Shown here one piece after another: positions 32,882-43,461 of a DNA stretch of 64,000 nucleotides. The stretch spans positions 34,754,388 to 34,818,387 of the forward strand of contig NC_091928.1 in assembly GCF_041260155.1 (NCBI RefSeq), written 5' to 3'. Source of the stretch: Ptychodera flava. Taxonomy: Eukaryota; Hemichordata; Enteropneusta; Ptychoderidae. The first letter of the stretch is position 1, and each line of letters begins with the position of its first letter. The position numbers and the translations under genes were made by a program. A model generated the notes under the pieces. That model was given only the letters and a program-made list of their open reading frames with translations, was not told where the DNA came from and searched no databases.

Positions 32882-35681
32882 ATGGCGACAGTGGACAACG
32901 AGCTGGGATTTTTGGCAAAAATCAACGAAGATTTCCTTATCTGTGCCAAAGTCAAAGTCAGTGCACGTTTTCAGTGCACGTTTATTTGCGTTTCTAGGCC
33001 TCCGGCCCATATGCAAAGGAGTTACAGAAAATATAATAGTCTGTAAGTAAATGACAGGTATAAAAGGTACAGGTAGCAATACACGAAATAAACTCAGAGT
33101 TACAATGTAAATACACATAATTGGATACAAACAATATAAAAGTATTATTATGTTTCTTGCTGCAACAGATTTGTTCTGAATTTGAAAGCTTTTTGTACAA
33201 AATAACAGAGATTAATAATCACATTAGAACGGCTGGAACTCATAAGCTGCACAAACTTGTTGAAATTTGGTTCTACAAATGAAAAGTTAGGCAAATATAG
33301 AATCCTCAAATTGTTGTATGCTGGACATTCCAAAAGAAATGACACTCATCTTCAATAACATTCATTTGGCAAACTTTACAAAGTCTGGCTGATGGGTCAA
33401 TACCACGATGTCTGCCTTCCTCCATTGCTAGAGGGAGAACCGAACATCGAAAACAGGTAAAAATCTGAATAGCTTTATAATTACAATTTGAAAGTAAATG
33501 TTTCTCTGGTTCAAGTAACCCTTGAATTGACTATATTCATGTAGTTTCGGTTTTGTTTGATAAGTTGCCCTTCCATTGTTGTTTTAAAATGTCTACAATT
33601 CTCAAGTCAAACATAGATAAAAATACTTGTTTATTTCCTATTTCCTGTGAGATCCACGCATATCCAAACCCATATGAAAACATGATATTTTTGATGGAAC
33701 TCGCCCATGTGTTTCTGCCTAAATTGTCAAGATTGTACAACATTTTATATGCCTGCCTTGGGATTCTATCAGGAGATAACTCAAGCAGGTTCACCCAAAA
33801 CGAATACAACATTTTAATGTATGGTAGTATATTGGAAGACGACCACATTCTCCCATAACAGCTTCATTTGTTGTTTGACGTGGTACACCCCAGAAACTGG
33901 CGACACCACTTTCTCTGGATTTTCTCTAAAACATCATAATACTGGTTATCTGTGCCATTTGCTCGGAAAGGTACGAGAATGCCAAGTGTCTGCCGTGTCT
34001 GCACAGCTTCTGTGAGTCGTGTCTGAGCAGTCTGGTGAAGAAAACTGGCAGCCTGATTTGCCCGCTGTGTCGGTGTGCCTGCGAGGTTCCCTCGGAGGGT
34101 GCGTCCGGGCTACCGAACAACTTTTATGTGAATGATTTAGTTGGGATTTTCAAACACAAAGCCGAAGGTTGTCAGGAGGAGACAAAATGTGGCGGTTGTG
34201 AAAAGACTGGCGTTGAAGTGAGATGCAATGAGTGCGATTTATTTTTGTGCTCTACCTGTGTTCGTCCTCACAGAAGCTTCCTGGCATCTCAATCTCATCA
34301 GCTGATACCATTTGATGAATACCAGGCTTCCAAGTCCGAAAAACCTTCACCGTCGGTACAGCCAGACACCATGTCCTGCACCAAGCACAACAATCGACCA
34401 TTGCATTACTACTGTGACAAGTGTGACGAGGCCATATGCCTCGAGTGCACCGTGATCTACCATAGAGCAACCGAGCACCATTTCCAGTACCTTAAAGACG
34501 CATCCGCAGCCTTTCTCGAAGATCTGGATGGGCTGGTCAAGAGAATCGAAGAGAAAGAAAACGAAACAAAAGCTAGTATAGAGCGTTTCTACGGGAGAAT
34601 AAAGTCTCTAAATGTCAGGTATGAGCAAGAAAGGGGAATCTTAAACACTCATGTTAAACACATAGTGAAACAGGTGCAAGACATAGGAACACATTTTGAG
34701 GATCAAATTACATCAACTTATGAACTATCAAAGAAAGCGTTGGAGGAAACTGTTCAAGAACTTGAAGTTATCGATGAACACTTGGTAACCGTACGTGACT
34801 ACATCACAACTTTATCAGGCACTGCTGGCGCTGCACAATTAATGGCCACAAAGAAGGCAATAACACTTCAGAGTCAGGAACTTCTGCGAACAGAAACTAT
34901 TTTAAACCCAAAAGACGTCGATTTCGTGGAATTTCTGCCATCTGAAGATTTTACTAGGGTAGAGCCTTCCAAACTTGGGCGCCTCTTGGGAGCGGTTCAT
35001 GGCGCAAACGCCACGGCTGTTGCAAAGCCTGTCGGAAGAAGACTCTTTGTGCGTGGATCGCAATACCGGGGATCATTGCCCGTTGATTACCGTGCACTTG
35101 TTGTGCAAGCAAACTTTAAGAAAGAGGAAGATAACGACGGGGACAATGAACGTATCGGCCAATGTAAAAATATGCACAAGTCGGTCGTTTCTAGCGACAG
35201 AAGACCTTTGCAATTTCATGGTTGCCATGGTTCCAATGTAACGTTGTCATCCGACCGCCAATCTGCACACAGCAAAAACACTGGTAATAACATTGTTTTC
35301 AGTCAAAGATCGGTCGGAGAAGGCGAGAAAATAGCGTTTAAATTCAAAGATAATAAGTCACTGTTCAAGCGCTCGCGTGCGGAGATATTCTTCGGCTTCA
35401 CCATAACTAATCCGGACTCAATCATTGCGTCCGAACTACCCGTGTGCGCCGTTCCTGGGTTACTGAACAGAGCAGGCTATTGGCTGACGTGTTTGCCAAA
35501 CGATTGCCGCAAAATTGAGATTACCGTGGTGTTCTGGGTGAACCGTAGAGGAGAGATGAAGTATACCATCAATGACGTCGAAAAAGAAGTCCCCCGTAAT
35601 GAGGTCTGCGTTGATTCAAATGAACCACTGTGGGCTGTCATCGATTTCAACTCACGGACTGAAAGTGTCACTTTGTTATAA
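32882..35681 (+). pseudogene. TRIM-NHR gene B3, split by a LINE inside the RING
   Basis: The B-type start is at 32882 (ATGGCGACAGTGGACAAC, encoding MATVDNELGFLAKINEDFLIC), interrupted after the first RING cysteine. The gene resumes at 33946 with the target duplication and runs open from there to 35681: rest of RING (CAICSERYENAKCLPCLH, CESC, CPLCRCAC), B-box 1 (CGGC..CNEC..CSTC), B-box 2 (CTKHNN..CDKCDEAICLECTVIYH), coiled coil, variable linker, and an NHR ending with LWAVIDFNSR. The NHR is very similar to that of B2, while coiled coil and linker differ clearly. The first in-frame ATG after the insert is at 34035 inside the RING, so the present locus cannot make an intact RING. Without the insert the gene would be of normal family length. 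Confidence 0.88.
32949..33945 (-). mobile_element. 5'-truncated LINE (997 bp) inserted in B3
   Basis: It is flanked by the 12-bp direct repeat TTATCTGTGCCA (32937-32948 and 33946-33957). On the minus strand it encodes the ORF2 C-terminus: SFWVNLLELSPDRIPRQAYK, NTWASSIKNIMFSYGFGYAW, then a CCHC-type knuckle region with LCKVCQM..DECHF and LLECPAYNNLR. The 3' end at 32949 carries a short AAAGTC repeat tail (as read on the plus strand). At least one frameshift lies within the coding remnant. The exact target duplication indicates a fairly recent insertion. Confidence 0.85.
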
Positions 35682-37794
35682 TACAGTGACCTCAAACACA
35701 CACTTAGAAGAGAAAATGACATCACAGTTCTCTCACTTAGGCCCAAAGACAAAAAAAATATTTTGTTTCTCACCATCGCGAGCATCAATCTTGGCTTGCC
35801 GCGTTAGCTTTTTTATCATGTTCACATGAAAAATTAACCCACCCCCCCAAAAAAAATATGTAAAAATGAAAGTGTTACGCATGCCCGAAAAATTAACATT
35901 TATTCTCTGTAGGGCCACATGCATATGACACACGATTTTTCACAGTGAGGAATCGCTGTTATTATGCTGCATATCAGAAATACCACATTGTTTGTTTGTT
36001 TGTTTTTAGGCGGGATCAGGTCCATACAAAAAGGGGAAAACGAAAATACGAAATCGCGTCGCTGCACCATTTTGTAAGACGAGAAACGTAGGCTGGGGTA
36101 ACAAACCTTTTCGGCTGTTGTCAAGAACAAAAAAAAAATGTTCCTGCTACTTTTTTTTGAAGTTGGCAAAACAGGCAACCTAAATGTTGACAAACAGAGC
36201 ATGATTGGTTGAACATGAATACTATCCATTGATACTGAGACGTTATCATCAGATTTGCATACCTAGATAATATTCCTTCGTAAACATTGCATACTATAAA
36301 TGAATGATAGGTTATTGACCACTTATTTCATAACATTCAGAGTCTAATGATTGTTAGAATATGCATGAGTCATTGGTTTAAAAACACTAAATATTGCTGT
36401 CAACAATCACAGTTAATTAATATTAATGTATGTATAATAAATATATAACATGGTGACTGTATAGGCACTACAAACATTGCAATGCTTAGTATTCAGCTGT
36501 ATTGTAATATTCTTGAAAACATCTTAAGCAGGACAAATAGTATGCAATGTTTCAAAGTATTTCTTATGCTTGTCCGCCCTCCTTCCCTGCATGGAATTAT
36601 ACTGGTTTTATTTGGTATTAGGAAATATATTTAGCAGCATTTTGTAACAAACTTGCATTTTTTCTCTGGATTAATATTACACAATTAAATAAATAAAGTC
36701 TCGGTCGGTGTAATTTAGAAGATGTATATTCGTCATGTTAAAATTTGACATCTTTCTGGCACGCCATGGAAACCTTACATCGGAAGTTGGAAAAGTTTAC
36801 GTGCGATGTATCTGTTATTGTGTGTTCTTGTTTTGGAACCTGACTAATTTTATTGATTTTTTATAATGTATTGGTGCAGTCAAATAGTGGTTTTAAGTCA
36901 TTACACACCCCTCGTACACGTCGGTTACCGTGTTTAAGGTTTTATCGATCTTTTGGCCAGTGTGTTTTTTCGCGCGTGTCGCTCAAAGTCTACATTGACT
37001 GATTATTTCAACATTTATGTACCTGTTTGATATGCAGGAGAACTTTGCTATCAAGTCAATCTAACATAAACTGGTAAAAGACGTGTCTGTTTGCGTTCAT
37101 CAAATGTCCTTGAACGCGACTTGAAAATTACAATAAAACATATTTTCTCGTTTTAGCAGGGTCAAATTTTGGACTTCTTATCAGTCTCTTTTATTTACAT
37201 TTGTCAATCCGACCGAGGTATGCGATAATGCAGACATTGTATAATTTGGCAGGGGCACAATTGTTGTATTGTTGCTGTGGGATTCTATGCAGGTGGACAT
37301 AGGCTATGTCCTGATAAGTACTGGCGATGGGGACATGTTGACGTTTGATTCGAAATACGATTGGCACGATCCGTATGTTTTCGTAACGCAAAATGCATCA
37401 TGATGTCACCTTTGCTGCAATTTTAGTACGACTTGGATTCGCATCATCGACTTTTTGTATCTAATGTTAACTGAAAAGGTGACTGGTAAATTTATCCCCC
37501 CGCATGGATAAGACTGTTCGAAGTGTTTTTGAAAAATAATTCTGACCAAGGAGAAATTAAGTATTGTTTGACAATACAAGCTACAATAAGCTTTGTGGTA
37601 CACTGGTTAATATGATAATGAATGTTTCAATCCGTCATACTCTTTAAATAAACTGCCAAGCATACCCTCATCATGACCCACTGTAAATGTTGACACTGTC
37701 AGGATTCTGTTTCCAGGCAGCTGGCAATGCAGAGATTAAAGCTTGACACGTAAGTAAATGCTGGTTCGTTTCAAGCTTCTGAACTGATTGGGAT
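35682..37794. other. Spacer between B3 and A3, partly homologous to other B-A spacers
   Basis: No gene is supported. The part at 37020-37420 aligns loosely with 3930-4270 and 18370-18690. Poly-C/poly-A runs occur at 35841-35858. The spacer is more diverged from units 1 and 2 than those are from each other. Confidence 0.5.
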
Positions 37795-38431
37795 TCATAA
37801 ATACCCCGGTAATGTTTAGGAGAACATTTTCCAACCTCTTTGCTAGGCATTTAGTGTCTATTTTATATTCTGAGTTTAATAGGAAGATTGGCCTCCCGTC
37901 TATCAGAAATTTTCTGTCTCAACCATTTTTCTCAAGAAGAACAATGACCCCTTGTTTCTGAGAGATGGAGAGGTTGCCCTCCTTGAAGCTGTATTGAGGG
38001 AATTCAGGATATGATTAGAAACAAATGGCCAAAATGCTTTATAGAAGTCAGCAGGGATCCCGTCGTTCCCGGGTGTTTTGTTACCAGGGAAACTCGAAAG
38101 ATTTGACCATTGTGATTGCTTCCTCCGCAGTGACGGGACCTTCGCATAAATTTCTCTGTTCATCAGTCAATTTTGGGATATCATCATTGCTCAGAAACCA
38201 TGTCTGTTAACATCAAACTCGGGATCATTAGAGTCTGAGTCTGAAGGAGTACAAATATTAGTAGAAGGAATAAATTTCAGACAGATTATATTTAGTTGTG
38301 GTACAATGGGAACAGTATTTTCTGCGCAAGGAGTCTTTCTGAGATTTATGTGCATTAAATTTGTCCAGCTTCGCATCACCAGCTTACAATTTCCAAACAT
38401 ACATGTAATAGCGTCGGGAAGAGGATTCAAA
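37795..38431 (-). mobile_element. LINE reverse-transcriptase fragment (minus) just upstream of A3
   Basis: The minus strand around 37903-38163 encodes FPGNKTPGNDGIPADFYKAF followed by WPFVSNHILNSLN, the conserved N-terminal RT segment of Tx1/L1-like LINEs. A degraded continuation lies towards 37800. The homology between A1 and A3 5' leaders resumes at ~38431, so the fragment was inserted only ~90 bp upstream of the A3 start codon. It is damaged and lacks both ends. Confidence 0.7.
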
Positions 38432-38521
38432 TGATAGGAATCGTTGCAGAATTCAAACTCGATTCTGATTCTGAATATACTTGACTGTCGTCGTAACGAG
38501 GTCGCACGACATCGTAACGAA

Positions 38522-40291
38522 ATGGATAAAGCTCAACGAGAATCGGACTTTTTGGCGAAGATAGACGATAACTTTCTAGTCTGTGGCATCTGTTCGGAGA
38601 GGTACATAAATGCTAAAAGTTTGCCGTGTCTACACTTCTTCTGCGAGTCATGTCTTGGTAAACTGGTCGAGAAAACCGGGCGACTCGATTGTCCAATATG
38701 CCGTCGCACTTGCGCAGTTCCAGATGGAGGGGTGGAGAAGCTACCAAACAACTTCTTCGTCAATCAGCTAGTGGAAGAGTTCCAATTACGGGAAGAAAAT
38801 ATGGCATCGACATTATGCGGTGGATGTGAGTCAGAGCATTGTACTGTAAGGTGCGTTGAGTGTGAAATGTTTTTGTGCTCGTCCTGTGAAATTCCTCACA
38901 AAAGATTGCCGGCAACCAAGTCCCATCGCTTATTAAAGTCGGATGAGTACACGGCGTCAAGGTTACGTGACCCCTGTGACGTGTCACTGCCTATGAGATG
39001 TTCAAAGCACGAAGTTCACCCGTTGGCTTATTACTGTGATTCATGCGAGGAGGCGATATGTTTCGAGTGTACGGTCATCGAACACAGAGCGCCTCAACAC
39101 CATCACCGGTACTTGAAAGACGCCGCCACAGAATATGTCGACGAACTGGAAAAGCTGCTGGCCGAGATGGCCGAGAAAGAGGGCGAAGCGAAAGAGAGTA
39201 GAGATAACGCTATGGCAAGACAGGAGTATCTAGACACATTGTATCAATTTGAAGGGAAAAAGTTGGATTCCCATATCGAAGGAATCGTTCAACAGGTACG
39301 AGAAATCGGAGCACGATTATCAGAGGAGCTGAAATCTGAGTATATGTCGAGGAAGGCAGATTTGCAGGGACAAGTGAAGGAACTTCAGCGTGCAATGAAC
39401 GACTTTGCAAGTACGCGCGACTACATCAAGTACCTCTCGGACTTTGGTGGCGCTGCGCAGCTGATGACCGCAAAGAAAGGCATAGCGCTGCAGACGATAC
39501 AACTGATGAAGTCAGAAACGAAAGTGAAGACTCGGGAACAAGATTGCTTCGGATTCATACCGGCGAATGATCTGGTAGTCTTAGATGTGTCAAGTATCGG
39601 AGAAATCACAGGCTTGGCCAATCAGTCTGTTTTAACCGAAGTGTCCAAACAGATGGGTAGCAGCAGATTTTGGTTGCCCTTGTCAATACCTGACAAAGAT
39701 GAAGTGTGTACACAGAACTTTTCATTTCCCGAAAAGACTGCTGGAACAGATTGTGAATCACAAGAAGTTGGACTAGGCGATGATGACGTCAGATCTTCAC
39801 TAAACGAGAAGGACGCCACCCTAATCAAACCATTGGGGTTCCACAGCCTTCACGGCACAAATGTCACCTTGTCGTTGGCCCGGAAATCTGCTCACAGCAG
39901 TTGCCTTGGGAACAACGCTTTGTTCAGCAACAGGTCAGTAGAGTGTGGCGAGAAAGTGAAAGTAACATTCAAACAAAAGAAATCGCTTCTGAGGAGAGCC
40001 AAGGCCAACATAACATTTGGATTTACCTCACACGATCCATACTGTACGTCATCGTTGCCAACGCGCGCGATCTCTGACGTGAATGAAAACGACGGCTATT
40101 GGCTGCAGTGTCTCCCGAGCGCCAATAGAAAGACGTGTAACATCCTAGTGTTCTGGGTGACGCAACAGGGAGAGCTGAAGTACTCGATCAACGACGTCGA
40201 CAAAGGAGTCGCACTGGATAACATACCAACTGTAGAACCATTGTGGGCTGTTATAGACGCGGAAAACAAAAGCATCGAGTTAGTGTTTTGA
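38522..40291 (+). CDS. TRIM-like E3 ubiquitin ligase with C-terminal NHR (A3), intact
   Basis: 589 aa from the ATG at 38522. An in-frame ATG at 38444 would add 26 residues, but these are encoded by the 5' leader shared with A1 and A2 and have no counterpart there, so 38522 is preferred. The RING (all eight C3HC4 ligands), B-box 1 (CGGC..CVEC..CSSC), B-box 2 (CSKHEV..CDSCEEAICFECTVIEH), coiled coil, linker and NHR (FHSLHGTNV, FGFTSHDP, GYWLQC, PLWAVID) are complete. The linker is quite unlike that of A1 and A2 (no Asp run), and the NHR is shorter by a few residues near FGFTSHDPYC and the C-terminus. Function as for A2: a probable E3 ligase with unknown NHR ligand. A LINE fragment lies just upstream and may affect its promoter. 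Confidence 0.92.
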   Translation: MDKAQRESDFLAKIDDNFLVCGICSERYINAKSLPCLHFFCESCLGKLVEKTGRLDCPICRRTCAVPDGGVEKLPNNFFVNQLVEEFQLREENMASTLCGGCESEHCTVRCVECEMFLCSSCEIPHKRLPATKSHRLLKSDEYTASRLRDPCDVSLPMRCSKHEVHPLAYYCDSCEEAICFECTVIEHRAPQHHHRYLKDAATEYVDELEKLLAEMAEKEGEAKESRDNAMARQEYLDTLYQFEGKKLDSHIEGIVQQVREIGARLSEELKSEYMSRKADLQGQVKELQRAMNDFASTRDYIKYLSDFGGAAQLMTAKKGIALQTIQLMKSETKVKTREQDCFGFIPANDLVVLDVSSIGEITGLANQSVLTEVSKQMGSSRFWLPLSIPDKDEVCTQNFSFPEKTAGTDCESQEVGLGDDDVRSSLNEKDATLIKPLGFHSLHGTNVTLSLARKSAHSSCLGNNALFSNRSVECGEKVKVTFKQKKSLLRRAKANITFGFTSHDPYCTSSLPTRAISDVNENDGYWLQCLPSANRKTCNILVFWVTQQGELKYSINDVDKGVALDNIPTVEPLWAVIDAENKSIELVF

Positions 40292-41217
40292 AAATCGAGC
40301 TCGGAGACTTAGAAAGTTCCTTTCAGCGGTGCACTAAAATGTTTGATTAACAACACATGTATATTTTGACAAAAAGTGGTCATCATATAATTCTTCATAC
40401 AGCACATCAGCTGCATTTCTTTGTGTATTTTCCGGCATTTTAATTCTGTTTGTAAAATACAATTACTTTATCTACTCAATAACCATGTCAAAATGCATCG
40501 TTTACAGCTTGTCGACACTGCTTTTATGTGTGTGATGCAAAATAATATCGTCGAGCTCTGTAATTCTAGTCTGGATTAAAATTTATTCGTCAACCGTGCC
40601 ATTACATATTTAGCACAACGAAGAACAAAATGTGTTTTTTCTTTCTTCTTTATGGAACATCAATAAGGATATTGTTATAACACTTACAAATATAACTACA
40701 AGGTAATCGTGTTTCGGAATATTATATTCAAGTAGCATGTGTGCTAAACGAAAATTCATAAATTTGCGTATTCCGTGTGCACATTGTATGGACTAATACT
40801 GATACAAGTGTCAATGATGAGGTTGTTATTTCGTTGTTTTGTGACAGCAGAAAGTTCAATATTGCTTACAGAGCTAACCAAGAGAATGGTAATCATGAAC
40901 TTCAAATACTGGCTATTTTCGGTAATTTGTTTTCCCAATCGATTTGTGTGTGTAACCCTGGTTTATTCTGTTTGTGAAATTTAAGGTTAGTGATTATGCC
41001 GCTGTGGCTTGTCTAATTCAGGTAAAAATAAAAGTGGTGATTAGTGCAAATCTTGCAATTGCTCCATCACAATGTTTTGTTGCTGTTATAATCTCAAGGT
41101 GGTATAACTTCTTAAACCATACCTTGATGTAGAACAGTCAAAGATATGCTATGAATTCAATCTGCATTCTTGAGAAAGTTTCCATTCTACTCCTGAAACG
41201 AAACTGCATTGCACTGA
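40292..41217. other. Non-coding 3' flank of A3
   Basis: No gene is seen. It aligns with the flank of A2 (22390-22500 and 22860-22960) but lacks the MITE present after A1 and A2. The duplicated block ends about 41030. Confidence 0.5.
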
Positions 41218-41242
41218 AAAGAAAGAAAGAAAGAATGAATGA

Positions 41243-41278
<36 letters not shown>

Positions 41279-41289
41279 AAGAAAGAAAG

Positions 41290-41356
<67 letters not shown>

Positions 41357-41438
41357 AGGGGTAGATAGATAGATAGATAGATAGATGGATAGATGGATAG
41401 ATATATAGATAGATAGATAGATAGATAGACAGATAGAC

Positions 41439-41527
<89 letters not shown>

Positions 41528-41700
41528 TGAGTAGGTAGATAGGTAGACAGATGTAGATAGAAAGATGGAAAGATGGATGGATGTATAGATAAATATGGAT
41601 AGATTGATGTCGATATGGGTAGATCGATAGATAGATAGGTAGTAGACGTCACGTAGAGAGATAGATAGAAAGTGGATGGAGAGATACACAGACAGACAGA
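41218..41700. repeat. (GAAA)n then (GATA)n microsatellite tract
   Basis: A GAAA array (~41218-41290) passes into GATA repeats (41291-41690) with scattered GGTA, GACA and GATG variants. Minus-strand open frames reading Leu-Ser-Ile-Tyr repeats are products of this tract. Confidence 0.95.
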
Positions 41701-41751
41701 CAAAATGATAAATTTTTCAGAAGGACAGCTGAAATACAATTAATATTAAAA

Positions 41752-42055
41752 CATACATACATACATACATACATACATACATACATACATACATACATAC
41801 ATACATACATACATACATACATACATACATACATACATACATACATACACACACACACATATACATACATACATACATACATACATACATACATACATAC
41901 ATACATACATACATACATACATACATACATACACACACACATACACACACACACACACACACACATACATACATACATACATACATACATACATACATAC
42001 ATACATACATACATACATACATACATACATACATACATACATACATACATACATA
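41752..42055. repeat. (ACAT)n microsatellite with CA interruptions
   Basis: About 300 bp of ACAT repeats, with CACACA-rich patches at 41848-41858 and 41932-41964. This layout resembles the array downstream of A2 at 23317-23675. Confidence 0.96.
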
Positions 42056-42994
42056 CCTATGCGATAATCTAGCAAATGAATGATAGAATATGAATGGTCT
42101 CTTAGTTCTAGTCATGCATTTATCATTCACGCAAGGGGCGTCAAAAAATGTCCGAAGTCCACGATTTCAAACCAAATTACTAACCCCGTACAAATGCAGC
42201 GTTATTTCATGAGTTGTGTATCACCTTTCAGCGCAGACGATAAAGGCAATCGCGTCCAGCTGTTACCGCCATAAAATGTATAAAATACAATCTTTTAGTT
42301 CCATAGCAACGTGCAAAGGCTATAGCGAGACCCTGCAACAGCTGGTGACCTGTCTGTAGCTTATTATTTGGTCGTTCAGAAATTGCATACGTTATTTACA
42401 TACGGAATATACGATACCTGCAGGACCTGCGTCGATGTAGATTAAGCTTCTTCCCGAAGACGTCACGGTCTGGACACGATCTAAATTATACGCTTGGAAA
42501 GGTAAACTCGTTATCAAGATTTGCGTGGTAATTCTACATAGAAATTTTAGCCGTAAGAACGGATTTACACAGAGTAAGTCGTTAAATTTGTAATTCATAT
42601 GTGACGTCTGCGCAGGCACATCACTGTTGCTGGCTGTAATTTGAGGGGAAAAAATCTGTATCTTTATATGTCACTAGTCTCATCGTTGCTGTTAGTTCTG
42701 TATATTCATAGGAAACATGAGTGTTTAATTCTTAAGAAAATGTTTTTAGAGTGAGCGTTAATAACATTACCATACATCATTCTTCTCTATGCAAAACAGG
42801 GATTCCAAAAGACAGGAACCGATTGCTCCAATTGCAGTCACGTGACCTAAAATCCGTCGACCAGGTGCTGCCGATCGACCCTATCTTGCAAAATCAAGTA
42901 GATACATAAAACACAATTCTCTTACACTGATAGACTAAAAACTGTCGACAATGCTTTGCATTTTTTCATGACTTTCCTCAAACTCCGCTGAATT
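42056..42994. other. 5' region of the fucosyltransferase-like gene
   Basis: No coding exon recognised. A CAGTCACGTGACC box (E-box core CACGTG) lies near 42837-42849, about 150 bp before the start codon; whether it acts as a promoter element is unknown. No clear TATA box. Confidence 0.35.
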
Positions 42995-43279
42995 ATGTTG
43001 AGTCGGCTGGTGTCGAATCCGCGTCTGTTATTCCGTCGACTGGTGGTAGTTATTTTCGTGTGGTTGCTTTACTTAGTCTGGATGGGTCCTATTAGTAGGA
43101 GTGTAGGAGTTCGGAAGGTGAGTTGCACGTTATGTTTTCCCTATATAACTACAAACGTATTCATTGAATAATGAACACACATCAATTCTTACCCGATGTC
43201 GGTTGGAAAAATTTAAATCAAGTCGCCCAAATAACGAACATGTCAAGTTTGCGAAATCCTAGGTAAACAAGGAGTGCGC

Positions 43280-43340
<61 letters not shown>

Positions 43341-43408
43341 ATATATATATATATATATATATACTTGTAACATTTAATATATTAAATATTACACACACAC
43401 ACACACAC

Positions 43409-43461
<53 letters not shown>

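Noticed and set aside
37191-37603. Minus-strand open frames in the B3-A3 spacer
   Set aside because: The region is homologous to non-coding spacers of units 1 and 2, where the frames are not kept.
38444-38521. Earlier ATG giving A3 26 extra residues
   Set aside because: The stretch is the 5' leader shared with A1 and A2, where it is not coding; the conserved start is 38522.
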